A DNA stretch of 64,000 nucleotides from Paraburkholderia sp. BCC1884 (GCF_900996225.1 NZ_CAAJGL010000123.1:310001-374000), one strand, 5' to 3'; counted from the first letter of the stretch, positions 26,956-35,986 are shown. The notes: a model not told the origin generated them from the sequence alone. Made by a program: numbers and translations.

Positions 26956-27960
26956 TCAAGTCGGGCTGTCGGTTTTGATCGCAACACAGCGATGCCGATA
27001 CTTCGCCGGAGTCTCGCCGACGAGCTTAGTAAAAAGTCGTGTGAAACTGACGACGTCAGCGTAGCCGACCGCCTCCACGATCCGGGCTATCGACCCGTTG
27101 GAATTAACTAGAAGGTGCTTGCACTTCTCGACTCTTGCCTCCTGCAAAAGAGTCAACGGCGATTTCCCGGTCTCGGCATTGACCCTGCGCATCAGCGTGC
27201 GGCCACTGACATGAAATGCTTCCGCGACCCTGTTCAAGTCGTATTCTTCCGTCAATCGGTTCTCGAACCACTGAATCAGGCTTTGCGAGAAGGTAGGAAG
27301 TTCTCGCTCGAACAAATTCGTGTCGACATACGGTGACTGGCTGGCACGCTGGGTCGGCAGCAAGGTGACCGCAGCGGTCGCCGTCGCGACTTCGGCGCCC
27401 AGATAGCGTTTGACGAGATGGATGGCCAGGTCGAAAGCCGAACTGACCGCCGCCGACGTCATGACGGCGCCATCCTCCAGCAAAATGGCGTCGGAATTTA
27501 CCTTTGCTTCGGGATAGCGGGTGGCCAGATCGCCGGCAAATAACCATGCCGTCGTAACGTTGCGCCCGTTCAGCAGACCCGCTTCGCCAAGAAGGAATGC
27601 GCCGACGCAAACCGCCGCCACGGCTGTGCCACGAGCGAAGCTGCGGCCGATAAATTCTCGCTCCCGCGAAAGCGGCGCAAGCTTCGCCGCCCAGTCTTGC
27701 CTGCGTTGAGTCTCGAACCCCGGAATGATCAGTAGATCGTAGAAGCCGGTGGGGCGCTTCAGCGGCAACATGAAGCCGCCTGCGACCCTCACTTTCCTGC
27801 CTGGCAGACCGATCAACTCGACGCTCAAGTCGACACGTCGCCTTGCTCCCACGCTCTGACCGAGGTCGCTGGCGATACGTAACACGTCCGCGATGCCGAA
27901 CAACTGCGTTGGCATGCAACCGCTATAAGCGAGGACGGCAATGCGCACGGTTTTCATCAA
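26956..27960 (-). CDS. GlxA-type AraC regulator (DJ-1/PfpI + AraC HTH)
   Basis: A 334-residue regulator. Residues 1-~200 are a DJ-1/PfpI-like sensor domain (AVLAYSGCMPTQLFGIADVL; AAVCVGAFLLGEAGLL with the nucleophile-elbow cysteine). Residues ~225-325 are an AraC-type DNA-binding domain with two helix-turn-helix units (LNRVAEAFHVSGRTLMRRV and IARIVEAVGYADVVSFTRLF). The family activates amine, carnitine, glycine-betaine or isonitrile catabolism genes. The divergent metallo-hydrolase at 28119 is the likely target, and repeated TTGAC half-sites lie between them. The second codon is also ATG, so the start may be 27957. Confidence 0.88.
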   Translation of the reverse strand: MMKTVRIAVLAYSGCMPTQLFGIADVLRIASDLGQSVGARRRVDLSVELIGLPGRKVRVAGGFMLPLKRPTGFYDLLIIPGFETQRRQDWAAKLAPLSREREFIGRSFARGTAVAAVCVGAFLLGEAGLLNGRNVTTAWLFAGDLATRYPEAKVNSDAILLEDGAVMTSAAVSSAFDLAIHLVKRYLGAEVATATAAVTLLPTQRASQSPYVDTNLFERELPTFSQSLIQWFENRLTEEYDLNRVAEAFHVSGRTLMRRVNAETGKSPLTLLQEARVEKCKHLLVNSNGSIARIVEAVGYADVVSFTRLFTKLVGETPAKYRHRCVAIKTDSPT

Positions 27961-27990
27961 GCTCCCGGGAAAACAGGTTATATGGCGATT

Positions 27991-28016
27991 TTGACCATTT
28001 TATAGTCAATATTGAC
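27991..28016. promoter_or_regulatory. Three TTGAC half-sites between divergent genes
   Basis: TTGAC (27991-27995), GTCAA (28005-28009) and TTGAC (28012-28016) alternate in orientation. The last two form a perfect 12-bp palindrome, GTCAATATTGAC. They lie midway between the GlxA-type regulator and its divergent neighbour. They could be regulator sites or overlapping -35 elements. Confidence 0.4.
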
Positions 28017-28118
28017 ATGCCGTGAATTTGCCGTCGCGACGATAATTTGCCTTCCGACCGGGAGCGCGCGCAGAACCTCTTGCTCTCCCGAACCGACCAT
28101 CGACGAGAAAGCAAAATC

Positions 28119-28952
28119 ATGAGCGAACATCAAATCATTACGATCCCCATTCTTCCTTTCGGCATGGTTCATTGCCATCTGGTGATTGGAACCAACGGTT
28201 GCGTGCTGGTCGATACCGGTATCCCGGGTTCGGAAGGCAAGATCGAGCGTGCGCTGGAGCAGCACGGTCGCAAGCTGAGCGATATCACGCTGATCGTAGT
28301 CACTCATGCGCATACGGACCACGCAGGATCGGCCGCGCGACTACGCGAGTTGACGGGTGCACCCATCCTGGCTCACGCGGGAGACCTCGACTATTACGAG
28401 CGGCGTAAGGAGATGTCTTACTGCGTGGCGCACTGGTGGGGGCCTCTTTTTCTGCGTTCCGGCGTCCCCGGTGAGCCCTACACGGCATTTACGCCGGACA
28501 TCATGCTTCAAGACAACGCCAGTTTAGATCTGAGTCGCTTTGGAATCGAAGGCACGGCGAGACACACGCCCGGCCATACAGCCGGCTCTGTGTCGGTTGA
28601 ACTGAATGGCGGCGATGCGTTGGTCGGCGACCTGATCGCGTCCGGCGTCTTTCTTGGAGGCATGATGCGCACCGGGCATGCCATACGCCCGCCCTTCGAA
28701 GACGATCCTCAAGCCGTCAGTGCGGAATTGATGAGCATGGTCCACGCCGGCATGCAACGTTTCCACATGGGCCACGGCGGCCCGCTGGGTGTCGAGGAGG
28801 TGAGTCGACATGCCAATGCGCTTCGGGACATGATGCCCGGTCGCAGATATACGTTGCAACGTGGCGAGTGTTCATGCGCCAAGGGCAAGCTAACGGAAAT
28901 GCGTCACGCAAAATCTGACCTCGACGCAAATGAAAGTGCTTCGCCGAAGTGA
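28119..28952 (+). CDS. Metallo-beta-lactamase-fold hydrolase
   Basis: A 277-residue metallo-hydrolase with the full zinc motif THAHTDH (His63, His65, Asp67, His68), then HTPGHTAGSVSVEL and DLIASG for the remaining ligands. It resembles hydroxyacylglutathione-hydrolase-like and lactonase-like branches without fitting one closely. The C-terminal ~45 residues add a small cysteine pair (CSCAKGK). The ATG at 28119 was chosen because MSEHQIITIP leads straight into the first strand. It is divergent from the GlxA-type regulator gene. Substrate unknown. Confidence 0.87.
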   Translation: MSEHQIITIPILPFGMVHCHLVIGTNGCVLVDTGIPGSEGKIERALEQHGRKLSDITLIVVTHAHTDHAGSAARLRELTGAPILAHAGDLDYYERRKEMSYCVAHWWGPLFLRSGVPGEPYTAFTPDIMLQDNASLDLSRFGIEGTARHTPGHTAGSVSVELNGGDALVGDLIASGVFLGGMMRTGHAIRPPFEDDPQAVSAELMSMVHAGMQRFHMGHGGPLGVEEVSRHANALRDMMPGRRYTLQRGECSCAKGKLTEMRHAKSDLDANESASPK

Positions 28953-29031
28953 GGATCAAGCGAGAGTGCGTGGCCTGAAATTAATCGATAATGGCGTCGA
29001 TCAACTCGTGTGTCGATATCAGGATCATCGT

Positions 29032-29754
29032 ATGGCTCGCTCCGAACGTCTCCTTAGTCTCTTGCAACTGTTGCGGCGTTATCGACGTCCCGTGAGTGGG
29101 CAAGTATTGGCTGAGGAACTCGGCGTGAGCATCCGCACGCTATACCGGGACATCGCCAGTTTGCAGGCGCAAGGGGCAATGATCGAAGGGGAGCCGGGTG
29201 TCGGGTACGTGATGAAACCGGGTTTCATGCTGCCGCCGATGATGTTCAGCTCGGAAGAACTCGACGCGCTAGTGCTCGGCATGCGCTGGGTCGCCGATCG
29301 CTGCGACAGGACACTGGCGGCCGGCGCGCTGAGCACGCTTGCGAAGGTAGCCGCCGTACTGCCCGCAGAGCTGCGTCGCGAGCTGGAGGAATCGTCGCTG
29401 CTAGTGGGGGCGCCATTGAAAAGGCTTGCCCACGACGTCTCTTCCGATCTTTTACGTGCCGCCGTCCGAGCAGAAGAAAAGCTCAACATTACCTACGTGG
29501 ACGCCGGTGGTATTAGCTCGCAGCGGGTCGTCTGGCCGTTCGCACTCGTCTATTTCGAGCAGGCCAGGGTGCTGATGTGCTGGTGCGAGCTTCGAGCAGG
29601 CTTCAGGAATTTCCGCTCCGACCGGATTTCGGACGTCGAGCGAGTGGGTGAGCGCTACCCGAAAAGGCGATCCACGCTGCTTCGCGAATGGAGGAAGGTC
29701 AACGCTGTGGCGAGCCGCACCATACTGCCAGAATCTGACAGTGTCGGCTATTAA
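29032..29754 (+). CDS. YafY-type transcriptional regulator (HTH_11 + WYL)
   Basis: A 240-residue regulator. Residues 1-60 are the DeoR/HTH_11 winged helix (RSERLLSLLQLLRRYRRPVSG, LAEELGVSIRTLYRDIASLQAQG). The rest is a WYL ligand-sensing domain (VVWPFALVYFEQARVLMCWCELRAGFRNFRSDRI). The ATG at 29032 begins the conserved MARSERL; the frame is open upstream to 28930. The next gene, 32 bp downstream, encodes a VOC protein; this pairing recurs in proteobacteria, so the regulator probably controls it. Confidence 0.9.
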   Translation: MARSERLLSLLQLLRRYRRPVSGQVLAEELGVSIRTLYRDIASLQAQGAMIEGEPGVGYVMKPGFMLPPMMFSSEELDALVLGMRWVADRCDRTLAAGALSTLAKVAAVLPAELRRELEESSLLVGAPLKRLAHDVSSDLLRAAVRAEEKLNITYVDAGGISSQRVVWPFALVYFEQARVLMCWCELRAGFRNFRSDRISDVERVGERYPKRRSTLLREWRKVNAVASRTILPESDSVGY

Positions 29755-29786
29755 GCTGAGTTTCCTTTCTTGGCCAGGAGCGCAAA

Positions 29787-30179
29787 ATGAAGTTCGCATC
29801 GGTTCGTGTCGTCACCCGGAATCTCGAAGCGCAGGTCGAGTTTTATCAAACGCTTTCCGGTATCGAGGCTGCACGCCCCGCTGATGGATTTGCCGAGATC
29901 CGATTCGAAGGAGCGGTGCTGGCAATCTCGTCCGAGGATTTGATCAGGCGTTTTAATGTCGGGGCTGCCGTTGCGGCTGCGAATCAGTCGGCGATTCTGG
30001 AGTTCGAAGTGGAGGACGTCGATGCCGTGTGCGACCGTATGCATGCGTCCGGCACGCCCGTCGTTATGCCGACGACGTTGATGCCGTGGGGAAATCGATC
30101 GCTATTGTTGCGTGACCCGGATGGAAATCTCGTCAACCTGTTTTCCCGACCCGAGGGTCGAGATCGACGTCGAAACTGA
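29787..30179 (+). CDS. VOC family (glyoxalase-like) protein
   Basis: A 130-residue vicinal-oxygen-chelate protein (FASVRVVTRNLEAQVEFYQTL, FEVEDVDAVCDRMHASGTPVV, GNRSLLLRDPDGNLVNLFSRP). Family members are glyoxalases, dioxygenases or antibiotic-binding proteins; the metal site here is not complete enough to tell. AGGAG lies 7 bp before the ATG. It follows the YafY-type regulator gene and is probably its target. Confidence 0.87.
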   Translation: MKFASVRVVTRNLEAQVEFYQTLSGIEAARPADGFAEIRFEGAVLAISSEDLIRRFNVGAAVAAANQSAILEFEVEDVDAVCDRMHASGTPVVMPTTLMPWGNRSLLLRDPDGNLVNLFSRPEGRDRRRN

Positions 30180-30220
30180 CGCTTGCCGCCACCGCGCAGA
30201 AACAGCGCCGGGACTTCTAC

Positions 30221-30640
30221 TCAGCGCAGATCTTTAACCTGACTCGGCGTGACACTTGCGGCAAATCGATTGCCGAAATGGGTTCTCGTATAGTTGACGA
30301 CAGCGGCGACCTGATCGTCATTCATCTCGTCGCCAAACGACGGCATCGCCTTCCGGCCGTGCAGTACGTTGATGATGATGTAAGGCGATGCTTCGAGTGT
30401 CGGGTTGTCAGCAAGGGCGGGGTAGTGACCCGCGCCCTGCGCGCCTTTTCCGTCCGGCATATGGCATCCCGCGCAGGTCGCGTTGTAAAGCGCTTCGCCG
30501 CTTTGTTCGGTGAAGCGGTAGCCCGGCGAAATCGTAAAGGCGCGTGGTGTGTCCTGTGCCACGGCCTGAGCGGACACCGTTCTCGCTTCCATCAGCAAGG
30601 CCACGAGCATCAGGCTGAGAATTAGAGTCGGCCTATCCAT
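30221..30640 (-). CDS. Periplasmic c-type cytochrome
   Basis: A 139-residue class I cytochrome c. The signal peptide ends near TVSAQA; the heme site CAGCH is at residues 56-60, and Met99 in KAMPSFG is the expected axial ligand. It has one heme. Its start codon overlaps the last 8 bases of the amine oxidase gene, so the two are translationally coupled. It most likely accepts electrons from that exported flavin enzyme, passing them to a terminal oxidase. The ATG at 30640 was chosen because the signal peptide starts there. Confidence 0.88.
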   Translation of the reverse strand: MDRPTLILSLMLVALLMEARTVSAQAVAQDTPRAFTISPGYRFTEQSGEALYNATCAGCHMPDGKGAQGAGHYPALADNPTLEASPYIIINVLHGRKAMPSFGDEMNDDQVAAVVNYTRTHFGNRFAASVTPSQVKDLR

Positions 30641-32225
30641 TGACGATTCTCCGATGCAGCCGGGTAATCGCATCCAGTGAAGACAGCACGGCGCCTTCCT
30701 GCCATGCCGGGATATGGGAAGCGTGCTCTCCGGCAAGAACGATTCTTCCGTCGATCTGGCAGAGATCTGCGTAATGCGCTTTTCTCAGCGCGTCCGTCCA
30801 TGCGGCGAAGCAGCCATTCGTGAAGGGTGATCGGCTCCAGCTCATCGCGAAGCCGTTCTGGAACTCGCGCGCGTACTGCGGGTGAATCTGGCTGCCTTGG
30901 CTCAACGCTACCGCGATCCGTTCCGCAGGGGGCAGGGCACCCATCTCGTAGCTAGCGGGTCCCCACATATAGGCGGCGAGGAGTACGGCAGGACCGGTCG
31001 ATCCATAACCTGATGCCGGATAGCCAATCGTCGAAATCGGCAGGTCGGTATGCGTGATGCCGCCGTAGATCTGCTCGTCTTCTTCCCAGAATCGCCGGCT
31101 GAATTGCAAGCCGACTTTCACGGATGTCTCGTAGGGCACCGCGTCGATCGCGGCGTGCATCGTGGGGCCGACCGTCACGTCGATCTGACTCAGAATCGAG
31201 AGCGGGATGGTGCACAGTAGCCAATCCGCGTGCGCAGTCCGTTCCGTCCCATTGGTCGTGTCGGCATAACGCACGGTGACGGCGTGCTCGTCTTGCAGGA
31301 TGGCCGTGACTTTGGCGTTCAGCACGACGGCGCTCGCGACCTGCGAATAAAGCGCATGGGCAATCCTGTCCATACCGCCGACGGGCTGGAAAATGGTGCT
31401 CTGGAAGTCTTGCTCGTTGCCAGACGAAAGCCATTGCCATAGACGCGATGCGAGCAAGGCGTCGCGCGGGAGCAGGTCCGACGGCACGGCTTGGGGCATC
31501 AGCCCACCGCCGTGAGCAGTCGCGAATCCGCGGCGTTCGCTGCTTCGTCCGCCGGCCTGATAGCCACCATCCCGACCAAGCGCACCCCACTGGCGAAGAG
31601 ATTCGAGTAGGAGGTGCGCATCTTCGGCCGACAGCGCATCGTCAAGTGCGTCCTTGTGGATTGCCTTGGAAAGCAACTCCGCGACATACCCTTGATAGTC
31701 GGTTTGCACCGCACGGAATCGTTGCGGCTTGCCACCGAAAGCCGCCGTCGAATGGAGGTATGCGTTGTAATTGACCTGGATGAACGGCTCGAGCGGTACC
31801 TTCAGGCGCTTTGCATAGTCGAGCACGCCATAGTGATGATAAGGAATGCGCCACGGCCCCGGGTTCAGATAAAGCCCGTCAGCGAAATCGCAGTGTTGGG
31901 AGGCACCGCCAAGTTCGGTATAGCGATCACCGCCTCTGACGGTCCAGGCCCGGCCTCCGGCGCGGTCGTTGTATTCGAGCACCTGGACGTGGTAGCCCGC
32001 GTTTCTCAACTCGAAGGCCGCGACGAGGCCCGCCATGCCCGCGCCAAGAATGAGAATTCGCGTTCCTTTGGGCGCGCCATCGAGTTTGATCGGCCCGGCA
32101 TAGGTCGACGTAGCGGCGAACCCCAACGCGCCCATGCCTTGCATCATGGCGGCCGCGCCGAGGTTCCTGCCGATTAATGTCAGCAGGTGCCGGCGGCTCA
32201 TCGCGTTGGTGGTCATTCTCGGCAT
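30633..32225 (-). CDS. Flavin monoamine oxidase family protein, Tat-exported
   Basis: A 530-residue FAD amine oxidase. A twin-arginine signal (SRRHLLTLIGRNLGAAA) is followed by the dinucleotide-binding motif ILGAGMAGLVAAFELRNAG (~57-75), the AGGRAWTVRGG flavin motif and the C-terminal LAGEHASHIPAWQEGAVLSS. Relatives deaminate amines or L-amino acids with O2 or another acceptor. Being exported and coupled to a cytochrome c gene suggests it acts as a dehydrogenase. Upstream, 72 bp away, is a hybrid histidine kinase gene. The start could also be the ATG three codons in. Substrate unknown. Confidence 0.88.
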   Translation of the reverse strand: MPRMTTNAMSRRHLLTLIGRNLGAAAMMQGMGALGFAATSTYAGPIKLDGAPKGTRILILGAGMAGLVAAFELRNAGYHVQVLEYNDRAGGRAWTVRGGDRYTELGGASQHCDFADGLYLNPGPWRIPYHHYGVLDYAKRLKVPLEPFIQVNYNAYLHSTAAFGGKPQRFRAVQTDYQGYVAELLSKAIHKDALDDALSAEDAHLLLESLRQWGALGRDGGYQAGGRSSERRGFATAHGGGLMPQAVPSDLLPRDALLASRLWQWLSSGNEQDFQSTIFQPVGGMDRIAHALYSQVASAVVLNAKVTAILQDEHAVTVRYADTTNGTERTAHADWLLCTIPLSILSQIDVTVGPTMHAAIDAVPYETSVKVGLQFSRRFWEEDEQIYGGITHTDLPISTIGYPASGYGSTGPAVLLAAYMWGPASYEMGALPPAERIAVALSQGSQIHPQYAREFQNGFAMSWSRSPFTNGCFAAWTDALRKAHYADLCQIDGRIVLAGEHASHIPAWQEGAVLSSLDAITRLHRRIVNG

Positions 32226-32297
32226 AAGGACCCGGTGCCCCGACTGAAACGGTTGTGGACGCTCAGCTCCCTGACCGCGATCCGGAGCACGATGAAA

Positions 32298-33920
32298 TCA
32301 TGACTCGATCGGTTGATGCCAATTGTCATTCAGCGCATTGACAAGCGCTGGCAATGCCACGGGTTTGACAAAGTGCCGTTCGAAGCCTGCCGCCGACGAT
32401 CGCTTCAGATCGTCGGCCTGACCGTAGCCAGTCAGAGCGAAAAGGCGCAGCCCGGCATGCTGCGGCTGCTCTCGCAGGGCGACGGCCAGCTCATATCCGT
32501 CCATGCCTGGCAAGCCAATGTCGAGTACCGCGATAGCGGGAGCAAAGTGCGCAGCGATGTCGAGCGCCTGAACGGGATCCATCGCGGTTGCAACGTCGAA
32601 ACCCATCTCCGTGAGGAAAGCTTCCATCGAGAACAGGCCATCGAGGTTGTCGTCGACCAGCAATACGCGCACACCTGCCTGCCCCGAGACGAGGTCCGGT
32701 CCCGGTATGGGCAACGACCGTGAGCTGGCAATTTCCGCCCGGCTCGCGAGCGGCAACGTCACCGTGAACGTCGAACCCTTTCCCGGTCCCTCGCTGATTG
32801 CGCTGACAGTGCCATCGTGAAGCTCCACGAGATTCCTGACGAGAGCGAGGCCGATACCCAGGCCGCCTTTGGACCGATCGATCGTCGTTCGCCCCTGCTC
32901 GAAAATCCTGAAGAGTCTAGGCATCAATTCCGCGCTGATGCCGGCTCCGTCATCACGCACAGAGACAGTGACGTGATCGGCTGTGGTCTGAGCCTCGATC
33001 CGGATCTCGCCGCCAATGTCCGTATATTTGGCCGCGTTGTTGAGCAGGTTGCTGAATGCCTGCGTGAGGCGAGTGAGGTCACCGAAGATCTGCGCACCGT
33101 CGTCAGATATGCCGACTGAGAGCCGCTGGTTGCGTTGCTCCACGAGCGGACTCGCCGCCTCGACCGCGCGCGTAATCACTGAGCCGATGCGCAGACTCTC
33201 GCGTCGCAACTCGATCTTTCCGCGGGTGATCCGACTGACATCCAGCAGATCTTCCACGAGGCGTGACAGATGGGCGACCTGGCGCTCGATGATTTCGTGG
33301 TATTTGTCCGCGACGTTGCCGCGCTCGCGCCGGATCAGTCCCAGCGCCGTCGTGATCGGCGCCAGCGGGTTGCGCAATTCGTGGCCGAGCATCGCGAGAA
33401 ATTCGTCTTTCGACCGGTTTGCTTCTTCTCGTTCGTGCGCAGCTCGCGCAGCTTGGATGCCGGTGGCAGCCAAAGAGGTGGCTGCGCGCAAAAAGGCAAT
33501 CTGGGTGAGTGTCGGGAATGCGTCGGTCGTTGCGGCAAACCACACGCTACCCTGTCCGGAGCTGAAACCCATACTCAGCCGGATCACCCTCACGGGGCCC
33601 AGCGGCGTATCGCAAAAGTTAACTCGCGTGGCGATCGGAAGCCGATGCCATTCAGCGATGGTTTGCTGCCACGCGCTCATTTCATCTATCGCGAGGTCCC
33701 GGCCGCGCAATCGCATCTGCACGAGTGCAGTGGTCTCCGGCAGCAATGGGACATCTACGTGGCAGATGTCCAGAGGAACGACTCGCTCGATCGCCTGAGT
33801 CATCAGTTGCACGATCGCTTTACCGTCGCGACCTGCCCAGAGTGCCGGGAGTGCCAGCAACCCCATCAGATCTCTTAAGGCCTGCTCCGCACTCTGTTCG
33901 TTAAATTGATTGGTGCTCAT
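32298..33920 (-). CDS. Soluble hybrid histidine kinase (GAF-like, HisKA, HATPase, receiver)
   Basis: A 540-residue cytoplasmic hybrid kinase without membrane helices. Residues ~1-165 are a GAF-like sensor domain. HisKA carries His180 in AMLGHELRNPLAP. The ATPase shows NLLNNAAKYT, DDGAGI and GGLGIGLAL. The receiver is at ~415-535 with phospho-acceptor Asp467 (AVLDIGLPG), TGYG and FVKPV. No DNA-binding output is present, so it must pass the phosphate on or act through its receiver. It lies 44 bp after the MEDS-domain gene and 72 bp before the amine oxidase gene, all on one strand. Confidence 0.9.
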   Translation of the reverse strand: MSTNQFNEQSAEQALRDLMGLLALPALWAGRDGKAIVQLMTQAIERVVPLDICHVDVPLLPETTALVQMRLRGRDLAIDEMSAWQQTIAEWHRLPIATRVNFCDTPLGPVRVIRLSMGFSSGQGSVWFAATTDAFPTLTQIAFLRAATSLAATGIQAARAAHEREEANRSKDEFLAMLGHELRNPLAPITTALGLIRRERGNVADKYHEIIERQVAHLSRLVEDLLDVSRITRGKIELRRESLRIGSVITRAVEAASPLVEQRNQRLSVGISDDGAQIFGDLTRLTQAFSNLLNNAAKYTDIGGEIRIEAQTTADHVTVSVRDDGAGISAELMPRLFRIFEQGRTTIDRSKGGLGIGLALVRNLVELHDGTVSAISEGPGKGSTFTVTLPLASRAEIASSRSLPIPGPDLVSGQAGVRVLLVDDNLDGLFSMEAFLTEMGFDVATAMDPVQALDIAAHFAPAIAVLDIGLPGMDGYELAVALREQPQHAGLRLFALTGYGQADDLKRSSAAGFERHFVKPVALPALVNALNDNWHQPIES

Positions 33921-33964
33921 TTCAACCGTTCTGCCGTCTCGCTCGCTTGAATCCGATGATTTCT

Positions 33965-34594
33965 TCAGGCTGCCGCTTGCGATCGGCGTGACTCAAGCTC
34001 CTTGATCATTTCCGAGGGCGGGGTGAAAAAGGGATTTTCCTGGACGATCCCGTTGATCAGGGTGAGCGGGTGCGTGCGCAGCACGTCCATGAGCATTGCC
34101 CCAGTCAGTTTGGCCATATCGTAGACACAGACCGCGGGTTGCCGGTTACGCTCGATAATCTCGTTCACTTCCGCTTCATAGGCGATCAGGTCGGGCGCAT
34201 TGGGCGTGTCTCCAAACGCCCAGTCCATGTTTCCCATGATACGCAGCCGGGAAAAGCCCGCATTGCGACCGGAACCGGTGAGGCGGTCCACCAGTGCCAG
34301 CATCCGGTCTTTGTCGAATTTGCCCTCACTGTCCAGATAGGCTTCCGGCCAGGTCACCACTTCAAGTTGTCCGCAGGCCTCGCACGCGTGCGTGTCGATG
34401 CCTGATGCCTGCAATCTGGCTCGATGGTCATCGATTAGCGCGGGGTCGACGATGTGAAAATTCTTCTCGCCGTTCTCGATTGCCTGTCCGTAGAACGGAT
34501 TCAGCGTGTTGTATTCCTCGTCCCGGCTGTTGAAAAAGGCGCACACGTGGAAGGCGTCCATCGGGGTGCCGGCGATGGAAATGGGATTGTCCAT
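33965..34594 (-). CDS. MEDS-domain sensory protein
   Basis: A 209-residue protein that is one MEDS domain, the sensory module first described in methanogens and the methylotroph regulator DcmR. Seen: AFHVCAFFNSRDEEYNTLNPFYGQAIENGEKNFHIV, with the conserved H-x-C and acidic turn, and VCVYDMAKLTGAMLMDVLRTHP. It lacks the helix-turn-helix of DcmR and so needs an effector, most simply the hybrid kinase just downstream. A strong AGGAGAAAAC site precedes the ATG. It is the first gene of the probable four-gene operon ending in cytochrome c. Confidence 0.82.
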   Translation of the reverse strand: MDNPISIAGTPMDAFHVCAFFNSRDEEYNTLNPFYGQAIENGEKNFHIVDPALIDDHRARLQASGIDTHACEACGQLEVVTWPEAYLDSEGKFDKDRMLALVDRLTGSGRNAGFSRLRIMGNMDWAFGDTPNAPDLIAYEAEVNEIIERNRQPAVCVYDMAKLTGAMLMDVLRTHPLTLINGIVQENPFFTPPSEMIKELESRRSQAAA

Positions 34595-34872
34595 CTGTTT
34601 TCTCCTGAAAGTGGCTGCATGCCGCCGGCGGCTGAAGGCCCGACATGGGCGATATGACCCGAAATGGATTCACAACGAAACTCATTTTAGGGCATTGCCG
34701 TGCCCGCCGATGTTTTTCAACGCGGCATCGAGTTCACGTGTATATCCACACAAACGTGGCCGATGCCGGACGTTCGACAGGATCGCCCGGATCGCCGACA
34801 ATCTTGAGCCGGTCCTTACAAATCAACGCTGACCTGCACGCAAGGTCGCAACGTCAATTATTGGAAGGGAAT

Positions 34873-35544
34873 ATGAGTCTCGCCTATGGCTTCGTCAAAG
34901 CAAAGATCAAGACGGTTGTCGGCCTGAAAGCATCGGGCCACGGGAAGGAAACGCAGTACCACATCCACCTGACGCTTGCGGTGCCATCGGGCGACTGGGA
35001 CGTCGCGATCAACGTCGGCACGAACGACGCCGACGATTTGCTTCAATACAAGTTTCTGCAGAATTTCCAGCATCCGCTTACCTCGACGCTCGCGGCCGCG
35101 CCCGAAGGCTATAACAGTCTCACGGCCACCCGCGCCTTCCCCGCGCTCGATTTCATTCGCAGCAATGTGCTCGATCAGACGGGCGCATGGACGCCAAGCG
35201 ACCTGATGGACGGCACGGACAAACCGGAGCCCATTCCCTCCGTGCTGCAACTGGTGAATGCGGCAAAACAGAAGGGGCTGGACCTCTATGTGTTTGGCCG
35301 GGAATATACCGAAGGCAATGGTATCCACGATACCCACATGAACCAGGGTTCGAGCGGCGCGAACTTCCTGCATAAAGCCGGCGACGACCACAACGACCAC
35401 AACGACATCTGGCAAGACGGCGCCTTGCTCGTCGATGCCGGCGGCGCGCAATGGACCGCGTACTTCGCCGCGTTCCAGCAGCAGCGCGTGCCGACGGATG
35501 ACCTCGGTAATCCGCTACCCGATGCGAAGCCGATTGGCGGCTGA
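34873..35544 (+). CDS. DUF2278 (YukJ-like) protein
   Basis: A 223-residue protein of the DUF2278 family (YGFVKAKIKTVVGL, HIHLTLAVPSGDWDVAINVGT, ALDFIRSNVLD, GIHDTHMNQGS, IWQDGALLVDA). The GIHDTHMNQG segment with nearby DDHNDHNDIWQDGA is rich in metal-binding residues, suggesting a hydrolase or metal-binding role, but no activity is established. The ATG at 34873 follows GAAGGGA and starts at the conserved MSLAYGFVKA. It is divergent from the MEDS operon. Confidence 0.87.
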   Translation: MSLAYGFVKAKIKTVVGLKASGHGKETQYHIHLTLAVPSGDWDVAINVGTNDADDLLQYKFLQNFQHPLTSTLAAAPEGYNSLTATRAFPALDFIRSNVLDQTGAWTPSDLMDGTDKPEPIPSVLQLVNAAKQKGLDLYVFGREYTEGNGIHDTHMNQGSSGANFLHKAGDDHNDHNDIWQDGALLVDAGGAQWTAYFAAFQQQRVPTDDLGNPLPDAKPIGG

Positions 35545-35563
35545 TGTCGATTGCCTCGGCGGG

Positions 35564-35986
35564 CTATGCCGCGCGGTCGGTCGAAGCGGGGAGGCAACTG
35601 CCGCAGGAGCGCGCCTTACCCGTTCGCAGACGCCCGGCGCTCACTGTCGCCTCGGTACCGCAGTCGCATCGGCAAGTCCATAGTCCGTCGCCGGCGTACC
35701 GCTGCGTTGTCAGTTGGCCGAAAACCTCGCCGCTCTTCAGCGCAGGTGAGCCCGGTCGCGACCGCCACACACGACGCTGCTCGCGGCAACCACAGTCACG
35801 CACTTGACCGCTCTCCACGGTCTTCAGCGCGGCAGCCACATGGCCGCCGCACCGGCATCGCCAGAGCCACGATCCGGCGCCACGATATTGAAGCGCGACG
35901 AGGTCGCCGAAGGAGCGACCAGCGACATCACGACTTGGCGGGAAGGGCCATTGGGGCGGCAAAGGGCGGCGGATACGTTTGTTCAC
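35564..35986 (-). CDS. Small protein with two phage-type zinc ribbons
   Basis: A 140-residue protein built of two copies of one motif: GRSFGDLVALQYRGAGSWLW with CRCGG and DCGC, then GEVFGQLTTQRYAGDGLWTC with CDCG and SCGSC. Similar FGxL...CxCDCG...SCGC ribbons occur in phage and mobile-element proteins, often fused to AP2 or HNH domains that are missing here. The GTG start at 35986 has no clear ribosome site, so the true start may be further in. It converges with DUF2278, 19 bp apart. No phage gene is near, so it may be a stray or domesticated phage gene. Confidence 0.65.
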   Translation of the reverse strand: MNKRIRRPLPPQWPFPPSRDVAGRSFGDLVALQYRGAGSWLWRCRCGGHVAAALKTVESGQVRDCGCREQRRVWRSRPGSPALKSGEVFGQLTTQRYAGDGLWTCRCDCGTEATVSAGRLRTGKARSCGSCLPASTDRAA

